A DNA stretch of 64,000 nt from Acytostelium subglobosum LB1 (GCF_000787575.1 NW_012236530.1:1308734-1372733); one strand, 5' to 3'; positions 27,623-40,118 are shown, counted from the stretch's first letter. Notes: a model not told the origin generated them from the sequence alone. Numbers and translations: made by a program.

Positions 27623-28966
27623 ATGTCACAGAAAAGGAAAGATATAGAATCGAACGAAGAGGATAAACCAGAGAAGAAGAAGAAAAAACCTTCATGTGCA
27701 ATCCCAGGAGGGTTTCCAGAGTATGTGTTTTGATATGATAATGATGCTCTCAAACATGTTCATTAACATTTTACTAGGTACCCTGTCCTGCAGGAGGTTC
27801 TCAAGAGATATAGTTGGACCACGATCAAGGACCCCATATTCACACCCAAGTACGAACCTCATCTACCATCATGGAAGAACATTCCAACGTCAGTGAATCC
27901 AATTGACTACTTCAAGTGCATGGTTAATCAAAAGTTGGTAGATAGGATGCTTTATGACTCGAACAAACTCGATCAATTTCAGAATGCAGCCAAGCTACAA
28001 TCAAAGGAAGTCTACACATACATTGGGTTGATACTAGTCAGCGTTGTTATGGGAATCTCCAACCACCCGGACCTCTTCTCCCATGGAGAGTACTCGTATA
28101 CATATCCTGGGAAGGGTGAGGCCATGGGCAAGGACCGGTTCAGCGTCATCCACCCTCACTTGACAATCAACCTGGAGAAGATGAGAAGCATCCTCGAGAC
28201 CAACTTCCTACATCACCTGTCGCCAGGCACTTTTCTTACCATTGATGAGTCAAGGATCAAAGCAAAACCAACAATGCATGCTGGCCTCAGTTACAACAAG
28301 GAGAAGCCAGAGAAGTGGGCGTTTGAAATCAACACTATTGGTGACACAGATACACGTTATTTGCTTGGGATGATGCCATCAAAGGAGGCGACAGGAGAGA
28401 TAGCTTTGGCCCAATTGATTGAGAAGATGCCACTCGATAAAGACAAACACTACCACCTCACTGCTGACAGCAAGTTCTCAAACTTTGCTCAACTCAAGAG
28501 ACTCAAACTTATTGGCATCGAAGCAACTCTCTGTATTAAAAAGGGCAGACTGCCCTCAGAGGTCTACAAGGTTGGAATAGCTAATTGTTTGCCTCCAGGT
28601 CTCTCCAGGTTTGCTACACAGGAAGGCATAATTGCTGCAGCTTACCACAACAAGAAAATAATCCAGCTCGCGACAACCTTCTTCGATGTCCAGGAATCTC
28701 CAGAGAGAAGGTTACAATCTGAACGACAGGATATACTAGATTTGTATGACGACACCAAGAGAGGTCTTGATCAGTTCAACCAACTTGCAACTTACTTCTG
28801 GCATGACCATCCCCATTCCTCACAACAACAGAGTCAACAACTTGGATACATTTCCTATGCCCTTACCAACTCCTATATTATGTATACAAGGAATGTCAAA
28901 GATCCAATGTCTCATCGTAACTATGTCAAGTCGATCGCAAAGAGTCTGCTTGTCAAGAATGAATGA
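27623..28966 (+). CDS. PiggyBac transposase-derived protein (428 residues), candidate domesticated gene
   Basis: Two exons, 27623..27720 and 27778..28966, joined in frame by a 57-bp GT-AG intron. The N-terminus has a basic nuclear-localisation-like run (KKKKKK near residue 20). The rest is a DDE_Tnp_1_7 (piggyBac) catalytic core: FLTIDESRIKAK (D189), LTADSKFSNFAQLK (D263) and KRGLDQFNQLATYF (D364). Spacings of 74 and 101 residues compare with 78 and 101 for D268/D346/D447 of the moth enzyme. All three acidic residues are present. The protein stops about 65 residues after the last Asp and lacks the Cys-rich DNA-binding tail of piggyBac. I found no TTAA-flanked CCC-type terminal repeats, though a gap hides part of the left flank. 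The open frame and an intron suggest host use, but a recently arrived transposon is not excluded. Confidence 0.85.
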
Positions 28967-29723
28967 CATTCTTCTGAATGACGTGCATATGTCACACCCA
29001 TTGGGAATGAGTGGGTGTGAGTAATAACTTAGGTTTCATTTTCTCAATTGACACTAATCATTGTTGTAAGATTGATAAATTACTATAACTTCAATCTTAT
29101 GATCTGATAAACACATCCAAGATAATATTAGAAGGTGTAGGTGGTATTTGAAGTTGTTTGAATACTCCTTATATAATTTAATTATACTGGAACCCAATAA
29201 TAAATATCTCTATCAAACTTCATTCTAGATTGATTACAATAGTCTTTAACTACTTTTAATCTCTGATTTATTGATAAATATTACAATTTATTTAGACAAT
29301 ATTGTCACTGGTTAAGATATTATTTGAATTAATTCACTACTTTACATTATTTCACATATTCACACAGTGATACAATATCCTAAGGTAGATATCAATACGA
29401 ATCAATAATAGAGAGCAAAGGATAGAACATTTCTCAATCACTCCATTCTTCTCTATCTCTTTAAAATCAATCACTTTAATGTAGTTGATCCAACGGTACC
29501 CTTGCAAAATATACTCCACCACCCAGGCACGAGGGGTCGACCAAACTCGCATTCCTAACCACGATAGTATTGCGAATGGTGTGTGTTTGAATGGTCCAGT
29601 GACGCGTCGTGGAAGGGCGCGATGGACCAACCATCCTTATGAACTTGAGTCCATGTCATGAACATAACTAATTAACTTATTATACAATAATAATAATAAT
29701 AACTTTCATTGAACATTTATACC
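28967..29723. other. AT-rich intergenic region with a short GC-rich patch
   Basis: Mostly AT-rich with the hairpin above. A GC-rich patch at 29500-29632 stands out and contains a 7-bp inverted repeat TGGTCCA/TGGACCA (29593-29599 and 29624-29630). It could be a small structured RNA or a gene remnant; I could not match it to either. A TATA-poor stretch precedes the start at 29724. Confidence 0.45.
28992..29020. repeat. Hairpin TCACACCCA / TGGGTGTGA after the piggyBac-like gene
   Basis: Perfect 9-bp arms (28992-29000, 29012-29020) with an 11-nt loop, 26 bp after the stop codon. It may be a 3'-UTR structure or a subterminal repeat of the transposon; the sequence does not decide. Confidence 0.5.
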
Positions 29724-32700
29724 ATGTCACTGAATATAAATATAATGGACACGGATGTGGACAACATTGAGACTAATGTTGAGCCTGCTGCAGTTGCTGA
29801 GGTCGAGGGACAGGGTACATTGGTTGACCCTTCAGCATCCATAGTAATCAACTCTGTGGATGATATCAAACATGTCATACTGACATCCAAGCTCACACTG
29901 ACTCTGGCCAATCGTATCTTCAACTCACCTCTGAAAGATGAGTTTATCGTAACCTACTTCATCCTGTTATCAACCTTGGGTATGTCATTCATTCATTCAT
30001 TCATTCATTCATTCATTCATTCATTCAATCAAGTCATGTGTCGTCCAACCAATACTAACTTTGTTACCATATTATATAGAGCTACATTCAACTGCCAAGG
30101 TATCATTCCTAACATGTGTTATACAGAATAGTCAATATGAGTTGGCCAGGACATTGCTGGACACTCATAAGTTCACATTCGTTGAGATACTAAAGTGTCT
30201 AAAGGTCTTGGATTCAAAGCGTGCATTGAAGGTGTATAAGAAGAAGCTAGAGTCAATGGTGTCCAAGTACACCGAGCGTAAAGATCGTCTGACCAAGGCC
30301 TCAGACGAGTATCTGGCCAAGAAGGCACTTGATGATGCCGAGAAGAAGAAGCCCAAGAATGACTCCAAGAAAGACTCCAAGACTGAGTCCAAGGAAGACT
30401 CAAACAACATCAACGACGATGAGAACAACAACAACAATAATGTAAATAGTGTTAGAGGAAGAGGTGCCCGTGGTGGACGTGGCGGACGTGGCGCTAGAGG
30501 TGGAAGGCCAAGTGCTCCTGTGATGGCAGTGACTGAGGATGCTCCAGAGCTTGATAAGAAGATGAATAAGAAGGTGAGAGAGATGCAGTTTGAGCAGAGG
30601 TATCAGAGCTCAAAGAGATTCATGGAGAGTAAGATTACAGAGTTGGAGCAGTACCAGTGCAAGGGAAGCCTGTGTGGCTCCGTGACCAAGTTGTTCAAAC
30701 GTTGGTTCCAGACCGTGCCTGTCAAGACACTGGAGTTCTTTGCACTCGGTCAACCAAAGGAGACGTGGAGGGAGATTGCCAACCTGCTGCATCTGGCCCC
30801 ATCCGACTTCAAGCTGCCCTGGTTCTTGGAGTTCATGTTTGGCAAGCCCGCACCAGAGAGCACTTCAGTGCGCGCCTTTGACGACGCCAAGGCCCTCCTC
30901 GAGGCTGGCAGGCCCGTGGTCTACGGAAATCTGATATCCATCTTCAAGCCACCCTACTCATTCTTGCGCAAGCGGCTTGGCGACTTGTTCACCGACTCAC
31001 TCAAGGTAAAGGTGGCCACCTATGAGGACCTGTCCACTGTGCTCTGGTGGTATCACGAGTTCAAGGATGTCCATGGCATTGATGACATGATCGTGCGTCG
31101 TCTGGCTGCACGCGAGCCACTAACATTGGCCTATGGCACACTGATTGAGAAGACCCTGTCGCTGACCAACTCGGCCGAGCACTCCAGAGTGTTCAATGCC
31201 CTGCTCAAGGCGTCCATGCAGCGCCTGTCGACCTTCTCCAACAGGTTCTCGCTGCCACCGCCCATCGCCACATTTGGCGATCGCTCAGGCTCGATGGAGG
31301 TTGCCATCCGTCTGTCCACGATCATTGGATACCTGGTCACCAACCTCACGCCCAACTCCACACTGTCCTTCTTCAATACCGAGACCATGAATGCGCCCAT
31401 CACGCCATCGTCCATTGAGAAGCTGTTCAAGCTGACTGATGTCGTCACGGCTGATGGTGGCACGGCCAATGCCGTGGCGCTCAAGCCATTCCTCGATTCC
31501 AAGACACCACTCAAATACATTGTGATGGTGACGGACGAGGAGGAGAATGAGGATGTAGATGGCATGAGGTTCGCCGAGATGTTTTCCAGGTACAAGAAGG
31601 AGGTGGCACCTGACTGCAAGGTCATCTTCATCTCGTTCCTTCAACCTAATCAGCGTGGTCACATGGTCTCTGACCTCGAGGACAACTACAACATCGAGCC
31701 CATCCAGTTCGTCCTCGATGGTGGCAAGCCCGACGTCACCAAGATCGATCACATGTTAACTTCACTAGCTTGTGAGTCGCCAATGTTCACATGTAAGTAA
31801 CACTTAAACGATCAATCAATTAATCAATCAATTAGACAAACATACTAACTTATGCATCCTCTCTCACATTAGCCCAACTGGAGTTGTTGTGTAAGGTTAT
31901 GTCATTGTTTGGAACAGAGTTCTTTGTCAAGTATCTGAATGCCAACTCATCAAAGTTGTTGACTTATGGACTCAACTCTGAGATTGAGGTCATGATCCTG
32001 AAGCATCTGCTTCAGTTCTACATGAAGAAACTGCCCAAGGACAAGGACAACACGTTGTCTCACTTTAGTGGCAGAGTGTTCAATGAGGACAACTGCATCA
32101 AGATGATCAGCGCACATCTCAAGAGCCTGGTGGACGTGTCCAAGCAAGCTGGTCTGGACACCCTGGTGTCCTTTGTTGAGGACGCAGTCAAGACGTTCAA
32201 CTCGTTGGAGAGGAAGAAGTCGGTCGAGTTCCTATCCAGTGTGTTTGAGACGCTCGACCAGGACTACTTCATCAAGAAGGTCGATCTGCCCAGCCACACC
32301 GGCGACGACCACGATAAGATCGACGCCAACAATCTTGCCACAGACCCAATGGCCTTCAAGGACAGGCTTTGCCAGGGTGAGCTGTCCATCCCCGAGATCG
32401 TCACGTTGCTCAACAACAAGAACACAAAGGACAAGTTCATCTCTGTCTATCTGATGCTGCTCAACAACATCGAACTGACGTCCAAGGTCAAGATGAATAC
32501 ACTGTGCGCTGCGCTTGAGTGCAAGATGACCAGCTTTGCTCAGTTGATCCTGTACAATAAGAAGTACAGCTTCAAGGAGGTGTCCAAGGCCATCCAGATA
32601 CTGGACTCCAAGAGACAGATCAGTCAACTCGAGAAAAAGATGCTCAGTGCTCAGAAGAAGCATGACGACAGGAAGGCCAGGTTGGAGAAGGAGTCCAATG

Positions 32701-35700
32701 ATTATCACGAGAAGATCAAGGCTGATCCAAACAACAACAATGCCACTACCACGACCACAACTAAGACCACTACCTCTGCCAAGGCCAAGCCCACAGGCAA
32801 GTTCAAGGGCAAAGGCAAGGGCAAGAGTCCAGGCAAGGGTCCAGGCAAGGGAAAGGGTCCAACCAAAGGCAAGGGCAAGGGCAAGGAGGACAATGCGGCC
32901 AAGGTAGTTGGAGACGAGGTCAAAAGTGAGCCAGAGACAGAGCCAGCACCAAAGGACAAGAAGTTGTCGCCATGGGAGAAGAAGCAACGTGAGCAGAAGT
33001 TTGAGAACAACTTTGAGGCGAGCATCAAGTTGTTGCAGAGCAGGATCGATCAGTTGAAGAAGTATCAGTTCAATGGTAGTTTGAGCGGAAACGTCATCAA
33101 GATATTCAAACGCTGGTTGAAGACATTCCCCGAGAAGACGCTGGAGTACTTTGCTCTGGGCCAGCCCAAGGAGATTTGGAAGGAGATGGCCAACCTCCTC
33201 CATCTGTCGCCCAAGGACATGCAGGCCGACTGGTTCTTGCCCTCGGTCTACAACTCACCCCACACGGGCGAGGTCATCAATGCGTTTGCCCCAGAGGAGC
33301 TGCCCATGGACACGCTGCTCGAGTTGATCGCCAAGTACAAGCCATCGTACTCATACGTCAGGAAGAGAATACCAAAGGACCTGTTCACTGACGAGCTCAG
33401 GTTGATTGTGGCCGGCTATGAAGAGTTGACCACTGTCCTCTGGTGGTACCACGAGCTGGCCAGCTTTGACGTCGACTCTCTGGTCGCCAGACGTCTGGCC
33501 AACAACGAGCTGGGCCAGATGTCGCTGGGAACACTGCTGGAGAAGGCAATGTACTTCCAGCATCAGGGCATCCCGCTGTTCAACGACATCATGCCAATCA
33601 TCAGGAATGCACTCAAGGTGTTCTCGTCCAAGATCGCACTGCCCCCACCCCTGATGACACTGGGCGATGCCTCAGCAAGCATGGACGTGGCCATTAGGTT
33701 GTCCACGATCATCTCGTCACTGGTCACCAGTTTGACGGACAACGCTTCGTTGAGGTTCTTCAATCACGCGCCGCTCTGGGCACCAATCGATCCGACCTCT
33801 CTCACAGAGGTGTTCAACGTGTCCAACATCATCCAGGGTTCGGGTTCGACGTCGCCCGCTGCTGGACTCTACCCCGTGTTCGAGGCCAACCAGGAGCTGC
33901 AGTACCTGGTGCTGGTGACCGACGAGGAGGAGAACTCGCTGTACAAAGGATACAACTTCTTGACTCTGTACAAGGAGTATGTGGCCAAGGTGGCACCCAA
34001 CTGCAAGCTGGTGTTTGTGTCCTTCCTTCAGACCAATGAGGAGGGCCAGATGATGCAAGAGTTTGAGCAGGAGGGCATCAAGCCACTGCAATTCAAGCTG
34101 GACAAGACGCGACCCGACGCCACTAAGATCGACGACCTCATCACCACGCTCTCGTGCCAGAGCGACAGCTTCCTGCACCAGGTCACCGCCTTTGAGACCA
34201 TGATCAATCTCTGTGGCGAGAAGTACTTCTACAAGTACGTTGGCAAGGGCGAGGGATACTTTGTCGAGTCCTTCACATTCCAGACGCTCATGCATATGCT
34301 GAGCATGGTATCACTGTATGTCAGTGGTCAGATGGAGGAGGAGCAGGAGGGAGAGGACACTGGCCTGCAGGCCGCTCTGGACTTGGCCATCTCGACCCGC
34401 CAGTTCAAGGTGGTCACACAAGACATCTTGGACAAGATTAAGAGGTTCGCCAAGAAGTGTGGCTACAGCACACTCCACGACGCCATCCTCGACATTGATA
34501 CGACCGTCATCAATGCTCCCCTGAACGACTACCAGATGATCGAGTCGTTTGTCACCAAGGTTGACATCCTCAGTAAGAACCCAGAGTTGTTTGCCAAGGA
34601 GAAGGTAGAGTCGCCCGCACCAAACCTCCTGCTCAAGCCACCCGTCGATGCGGATATGAGCAAGGTGCGCGCTCGCGAGTATGGTGAGCTCAATGAGTAC
34701 GACATCAATATGCTGTTTGGATACCTGGACGAAATTGGATCACTCAAGAGCTGCTCTGGGGTCAGCAAGCTATGGCGCCAGTGCTCCCTGAACCCCAAGC
34801 ATTGGACGCGATTCATGAACGCCCGTGACATCCGTCAGCTCGACCTCGTGTTCCTGGTGGACGACACTGGCTCAATGGGCAGTGAGATCAACCAGGTCAA
34901 GACCACCATCAACGAGATCGTCGACGAGATCGTGTCGCTTGGATCGATCGAGGTGCGTGTGGGCATGGTCTTCTACAATGATCACACTGGTGGATCAAAG
35001 GATTCGGTGGCCAAGGTGTTTGACTTCACCACAGACATACCCGAGCTGCGCAACAAGCTCTCGGCGGTGCAGGTGAATGGTGGCAACGACTTCCCCGAGG
35101 CACTGGCAGACGGCATGGCGGCCGTGGGCGAACTCAGCTTTGCACGCTCATCGACCAAGGTGTGCATTCTCATTGGTGACGCCCCACCACACGGCTTCTG
35201 CACCAAGCAAGAGGACTACTTCCCCGAGGGCTGTCCATGTGGCAAGGATGTGATCTCGTCGACCAGGGACTTGGTGAGCCGCGGAGTGACCTTCTACTCT
35301 GTGGTGTGTCGCTTTGAGAACACGACCTACCAGGTGTTCTCGGCCATCTCTGACATGTCAGAGGGTCGCTGTGTCACACTGCAGGACGCCACACAGCTCA
35401 AGGATATCATCACTGGATCGGCCAAGGAGTCCATCCTGCTCGACATGGTGGCCAATGAGGTGCTGAAGGAGTGTGAGTACTGGCGACAAAAGGTGACGTC
35501 CTGCACCAGAGAGGAGGCCATCTACCGTGCGTCATATTCCTTGCGTGCCAAGGGTGTGCGAGTGCCACAGTTGAGAGCTCTGGCCAAGAACCAACAGCCA
35601 AAGGATCATATTTATCGCTCGATACTCAAGTCCAAGAATCATACAGAGTACAAGGTCAATGTGATCAAGGCCAAGAACTCAATACCAACCAAAGAGCCAA

Positions 35701-35816
35701 AGATTGGCAAGGCCGCATCTGTCACCACCGTCGACAGTGACTCATCCAAGCTTGAAGAATGTCTGATCAGCATTGACAATGTAAGGAAGATCGCCAAGAA
35801 GCATCACTTTTTGTAA
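29724..35816 (+). CDS. Giant triple-vWA protein with tandem Ro60-like modules and F-box-like motif (1,970 residues)
   Basis: Exons 29724..29979, 30080..31792 and 31873..35816, in phase. The protein is built of two homologous modules. Module A (about 60-690) and module B (about 770-1440) each have a helical region with an xLDSKR motif, a coiled segment, a basic linker, a second helical region (KLFKRWFQTVPVKTLEFFAL / KIFKRWLKTFPEKTLEYFAL; LGQPKE.W.E.ANLLHL in both) and a vWA domain. MIDAS motifs are DRSGSM (486) and DASASM (1255), each followed by MVTDEEEN or LVTDEEEN. The linker is RGG-rich in A and KGKG-rich in B. The vWA resembles that of Ro60/TROVE proteins (VDVSASM, GGT, FTDNE); relation is inference. 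At about 1595-1640 is an F-box-like motif, then a third vWA (DDTGSMGS at 1654) of the alpha-kinase/hemicentin type (GDAPPHG). A role in an RNA-protein complex or ubiquitin ligase is possible, not shown. Confidence 0.88.
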
Positions 35817-35847
35817 TTAGATAATAAAGATATTTCCAATCAATCAT

Positions 35848-37708
35848 TCAATAAATTAAACTTTGTTTATTGTGTATTACCCATCGCCATGGCCCAACAC
35901 AATGTCCATCTGACATGTCCAGATCGTCACCCAATCTTCTAAAGTTATCGGAGACTCCCTCCAAGTCGTCAACGGACTTCATTAGTTCTACAAGGTATGA
36001 CTCCAACTTTGATCGAGGTATGAATCCAGAGCCCTTAATCTTTTGATTTAACACAAGTGACCAATGATGATCAAACCTCTCTATGATCCTCAACTTGCGA
36101 AGGTGATACATGTATACCTGACAAATTTCCAACACATTGGTTATGTTGAAGAGTTTGAAAATGTGAGCGGGGTCATGATCAAATAATCTGATCATGATTT
36201 GTAGGATTGAGAGTCGAGGCATGCCATCAGGGAGTGTGAGTCGATATGGTATCCTTAGACGTTGGAGTGATGATGGGAATGATTCCAATGGCAATACTGT
36301 GGTGAATTCGTGTCCAAAGTAGAGTGTGCGCACAGACGATGGAATCACACCTGGCGCAATATATTGTTTGAACGATAGTCCAAACTTGAGTGATGTTAAA
36401 GATGGTGGAAGCACGGATGTATCCAACACTTGATTGAACGATACTCCAAATACAATCTTGGTAACACTTGATGGGATGTCACCAACATTCAACACCCAAT
36501 TGAATTGGGTTGGGAACAACAATGTGATCAAGTCGTCTGGCAACACGCCCGTCATTGATTGATTGAATTCATCTGATTGAATGAACTTCAAGTAAAGGTC
36601 CATGCCATGGTGATGCTTGGCCAACTTGAATCTTCGATAGAATATGTTAATCTGGGTCAATGTGGATGGAAGACGAGTCGATAGTTGTTGATTGGGATAA
36701 GTCCCAAAAAATCCATGGAGTGATTCCAGTGATGAAGGGAGTGCGAATCCATTGGGTATCTTGTCATACATTATTAATGACTTGATTGAGTCGGGGAGCA
36801 GTCCCGGTTTCTTTGGTCCCGAACCACTATATTCCAACTTAATAACAGATGACGGGATGGTTCCAGGTACAACCGATTCTACAAACTCAATAAGAAGACC
36901 GAGATCAGTCACAGATGATGGAATGATACCAGGTTGCAATGTCTGATCATCAAGATACTCTAGTGATAGTGTTTTAACTGATGATGGAATGAATCCAACT
37001 GGACATGATTTGTTGATTGATGTATCCAACTTGGTAACAGAGTCTGGGATTGTTCCGACAACATGTTGATGTTGTTGGTCAAGTACGACATAATATTTTA
37101 GATAAGTGACTGATGAAGGTATTGATCCAATTGTCAAAGGATGATTATAGTATGCACTGAATAACAATGTCTTTACAGAGTCTGGTATCATTCCTGATGT
37201 CAATTGATGATTGAATCCTCCTAGATCTATGAACTCTACTGTATTTGGGATGTCACCAACAGATATCGTTTGATTAAACCATTGTGAGAAGAATAGATAC
37301 TTAATGTTCACACTTGGAATAGTTCCAAAGTTCTCTCGAACAACAAAGTATGAACCAGGTTTAACATTGCTTTCAACTATGATCATTTGATTGATTGATT
37401 GATTGATGTCAGAATGTGAGTAGAATGACTCCAAGATGATACATACCATAATCTTTAAGATGATGGATCACTAATTGATGTGTGAATGATTGTAGACCAT
37501 AATGTTGTTTAGTGCCATCGATGAATAGGAATTGATTGAATGATGGATGAAGATATAATCTAAGATAGCTATCTCTATGTTTAAACAAATATGAACAAGT
37601 CAATGCCAATGATATACATGAGTAAATATCACGTACATGTTCAACAATATGTCTCAACAACAAATGTGGAATATTCTCCAAGTATGATGATGATGATGTC
37701 ATTGTCAT
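35848..37708 (-). CDS. FNIP repeat-containing protein (596 residues)
   Basis: Two exons, complement(37447..37708) and complement(35848..37376). Exon 1 encodes an F-box-like start (SYLENIPHLLLRHIVEHVRDIYS, then SLALTCSYLF). Exon 2 encodes about 15 degenerate FNIP units of roughly 22 residues, each with an IPSSVxxLxFG / FNQxLxxGxIP pattern, between residues 100 and 455, followed by a helical C-terminal region of about 140 residues. FNIP repeats are LRR-like and hugely expanded in dictyostelids; individual functions are unknown, and the F-box-like start suggests substrate choice in SCF-type ubiquitin ligases (inference). It converges on the triple-vWA gene with only 31 bp between stop codons and is divergent from fidgetin-like 1. 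Confidence 0.9.
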
Positions 37709-37864
37709 TATTTGTTTGTTTACTTGTGATCACCAGAACAAAGAATAATCAAACTTGGACGTCTACACCCACATGTTAATAAATTCCTCGAAACTCAGTT
37801 TTCATCGCAAGTCATTCTTACTCCCATGTGGACATTGACAATGTGACATAGAGATAATATAACA
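37709..37864. promoter_or_regulatory. 156-bp bidirectional promoter region
   Basis: Shared by the FNIP gene (minus) and the fidgetin-like gene (plus). It includes TTTGTTTGTTTA at 37709-37722. No canonical TATA box is evident. Confidence 0.5.
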
Positions 37865-40118
37865 ATGCAAGGAGACACAATATACAAGATGGACTTTGGT
37901 AATAATAGTGTGAACAACTACTTTGATATTAGTTGTGACTCATTCTTGGGCATGCACTACTTTCAAAGGAATCAATTGGAGCTTGATAAGTCATTGGCTG
38001 AACAAGAACTACAGATAACAGCTAATACTGCGACGACAATGACAACGACAACGACCAATGATCAATCTGACACATCATCGACTTCATCAAAATCATCATC
38101 AACCTCATCAACATCATCATCACTGGCATTACCTTTCATTCTTAGACAGATACGACATTTGGAATGTTTATTGCTCACTTGTGATCTGAAGGGATGTGGC
38201 AATCCTCCACCTATTAGGACATCAAGTCCCAATGCATCGGGTCATCTGCCCAACAGTAATGAGTTGAGGAATGGTCTAAACAGACAGATATGCAGAGATA
38301 TGCTACGAGACTACTATCAATTGTTTGATCGAGAGATGAACCGAATCACGCCCATACCCACGCCGCCAGCCAACCTACCTCAACTACTTGGTGAGCTCAA
38401 TGAGCAAACTCTCATGGCATCACTCAAAGACATCGAACAACTGCTGCCGCCCAACCGAACCACAAGAGCCGACCGTGATCGTGAGAAGGAGAGGATCAAG
38501 CAGCAGCAACAACTTCAACAACAACAACAGGCTAGCATGGCAACTTCAATGGACACATCATCATTCACAAGGTCAAACTCTGGACCCCAACAACAAACAA
38601 GCGCGACACTCTCTGGCTTCAGCGACACGTACACATCACCTCCTAATCAGTTCAGACAAGCTCCACAGACTCAACAACAACCTCAAACTCAAGCGAAGCA
38701 ATTAAACTTCCAACAACAAGCACAGCCACAAGTTCAAACACAATCAATGGACTTGGACGAGGACCAACCACCTGACAACCCATTCAAGTCGGCAAAGGTG
38801 CAGCTGATAGAGAATCAAGAGAAAAAGAACAAACAACAGCAACAGATGAATCAGAGGAGGCCTTTGCCAACAACAAGTGCAGCGCCAGCAAAGACAAACG
38901 CGGGCAAGGTGATTGGCATCAAGAGGAAAGGCTTCATTGCCCCATACAAACAGGACGACGATGACGAGTACACCACTCAAGCACCACCAGACGATATTGT
39001 ACAGCAGCCATCCAAGAAGACAAACAACAAGCCAGCAGCGGGGACTGGGGCAAAGCCAGCGGCAGGACAGCAGCAACAGGGCAAGAAGGACGACGAGAGT
39101 AATCCGGGTGGCATAACAAACGTCAATGGAGTGCAGCTGGATGACGAGCGTCTGCGAAACGTTGAGCCACGCATGCTGGAGCTGATATGCAATGAGATCC
39201 TGGACAAGAAGCAGACAACATCGTGGAATGATATTGCTGGGCTTCAGGACGTGAAGAAGCAGATCAAGGAGATTGCCACGCTGCCCCTTCTGCGTCCAGA
39301 CATCTTCAAGGGTCTGCGCAACCCACCCAAAGGCATCCTATTGTTTGGACCACCGGGCACTGGCAAGACCATGATTGGCAAGGCCATTGCCAACGATGTC
39401 AACGCCACATTCTTCAGTATATCAGCAAGTTCATTGACAAGCAAATGGGTAAGTCATTCATCGTCGCGAGGCCATCGCCCAACATATCATCATTCATTAA
39501 CTCACTCACTCATTCAACCTCAAGATTGGAGATGGAGAGAAGATGGTTAGGGCATTGTTCGCGGTGGCTAGGTGTTACTTGCCATCGATTATATTCATTG
39601 ATGAGATTGATTCATTGTTGACTCAGCGATCTGATGGTGAGAATGAAGCGAGCCGAAGGATAAAGACAGAGTTCTTGGTGCAATGGGATGGTGTGTCATG
39701 CAATGCCGAGGACAGGATGTTGCTGATAGGCGCCACCAATCGTCCAGAGGAGTTGGACGAGGCCGCCCGTAGACGACTTGTCAAACGACTCTACATCCCA
39801 TTGCCAGAGTACATTGCTCGCTACCAACTCATCCAACATCTAGTATCCAAAGAGCACAATGAAATGACAGAAGACGATATACAACGCGTGGCTGAGAAGA
39901 CTGAAGGTTACTCTGGTTCCGATTTGAAAGCACTGTGTACTGAAGCCGCAATGGAGAGTATCAGATCCATAACAGACATTGAAACTACATCACTAGATGA
40001 CATTCCACCAATCACTGTCAAAGACTTCCTCGAGGCCGTAAACAAGATGAAACCAAGTGTAGCACAAAGTGAGCTCAAATCATACATTGCATGGAACAAA
40101 GAGTTTGGTGGACGTTGA
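37865..40118 (+). CDS. fignl1: Fidgetin-like protein 1, AAA ATPase (725 residues)
   Basis: Exons 37865..39448 and 39525..40118, joined in phase. The N-terminal 400 residues are Gln/Thr/Ser-rich with short helical blocks. The C-terminal meiotic-clade AAA domain has [16 protein letters not shown], Walker [10 protein letters not shown] (about 494-502), Walker [13 protein letters not shown], sensor 1 [11 protein letters not shown], arginine finger [15 protein letters not shown], sensor 2 [15 protein letters not shown], and the Vps4-type C-terminal helix. The AARRRxxKRxYIPLP block is diagnostic for fidgetin/FIGNL1 over spastin and katanin. FIGNL1 disassembles RAD51 filaments in homologous recombination and can bind microtubules; which applies here is inferred from orthology. 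Confidence 0.92.

Noticed and set aside
32232-33203. 323-codon frame antisense to the triple-vWA gene
   Set aside because: Leu-rich complement of AAG/CAG codons; the sense frame carries conserved motifs.
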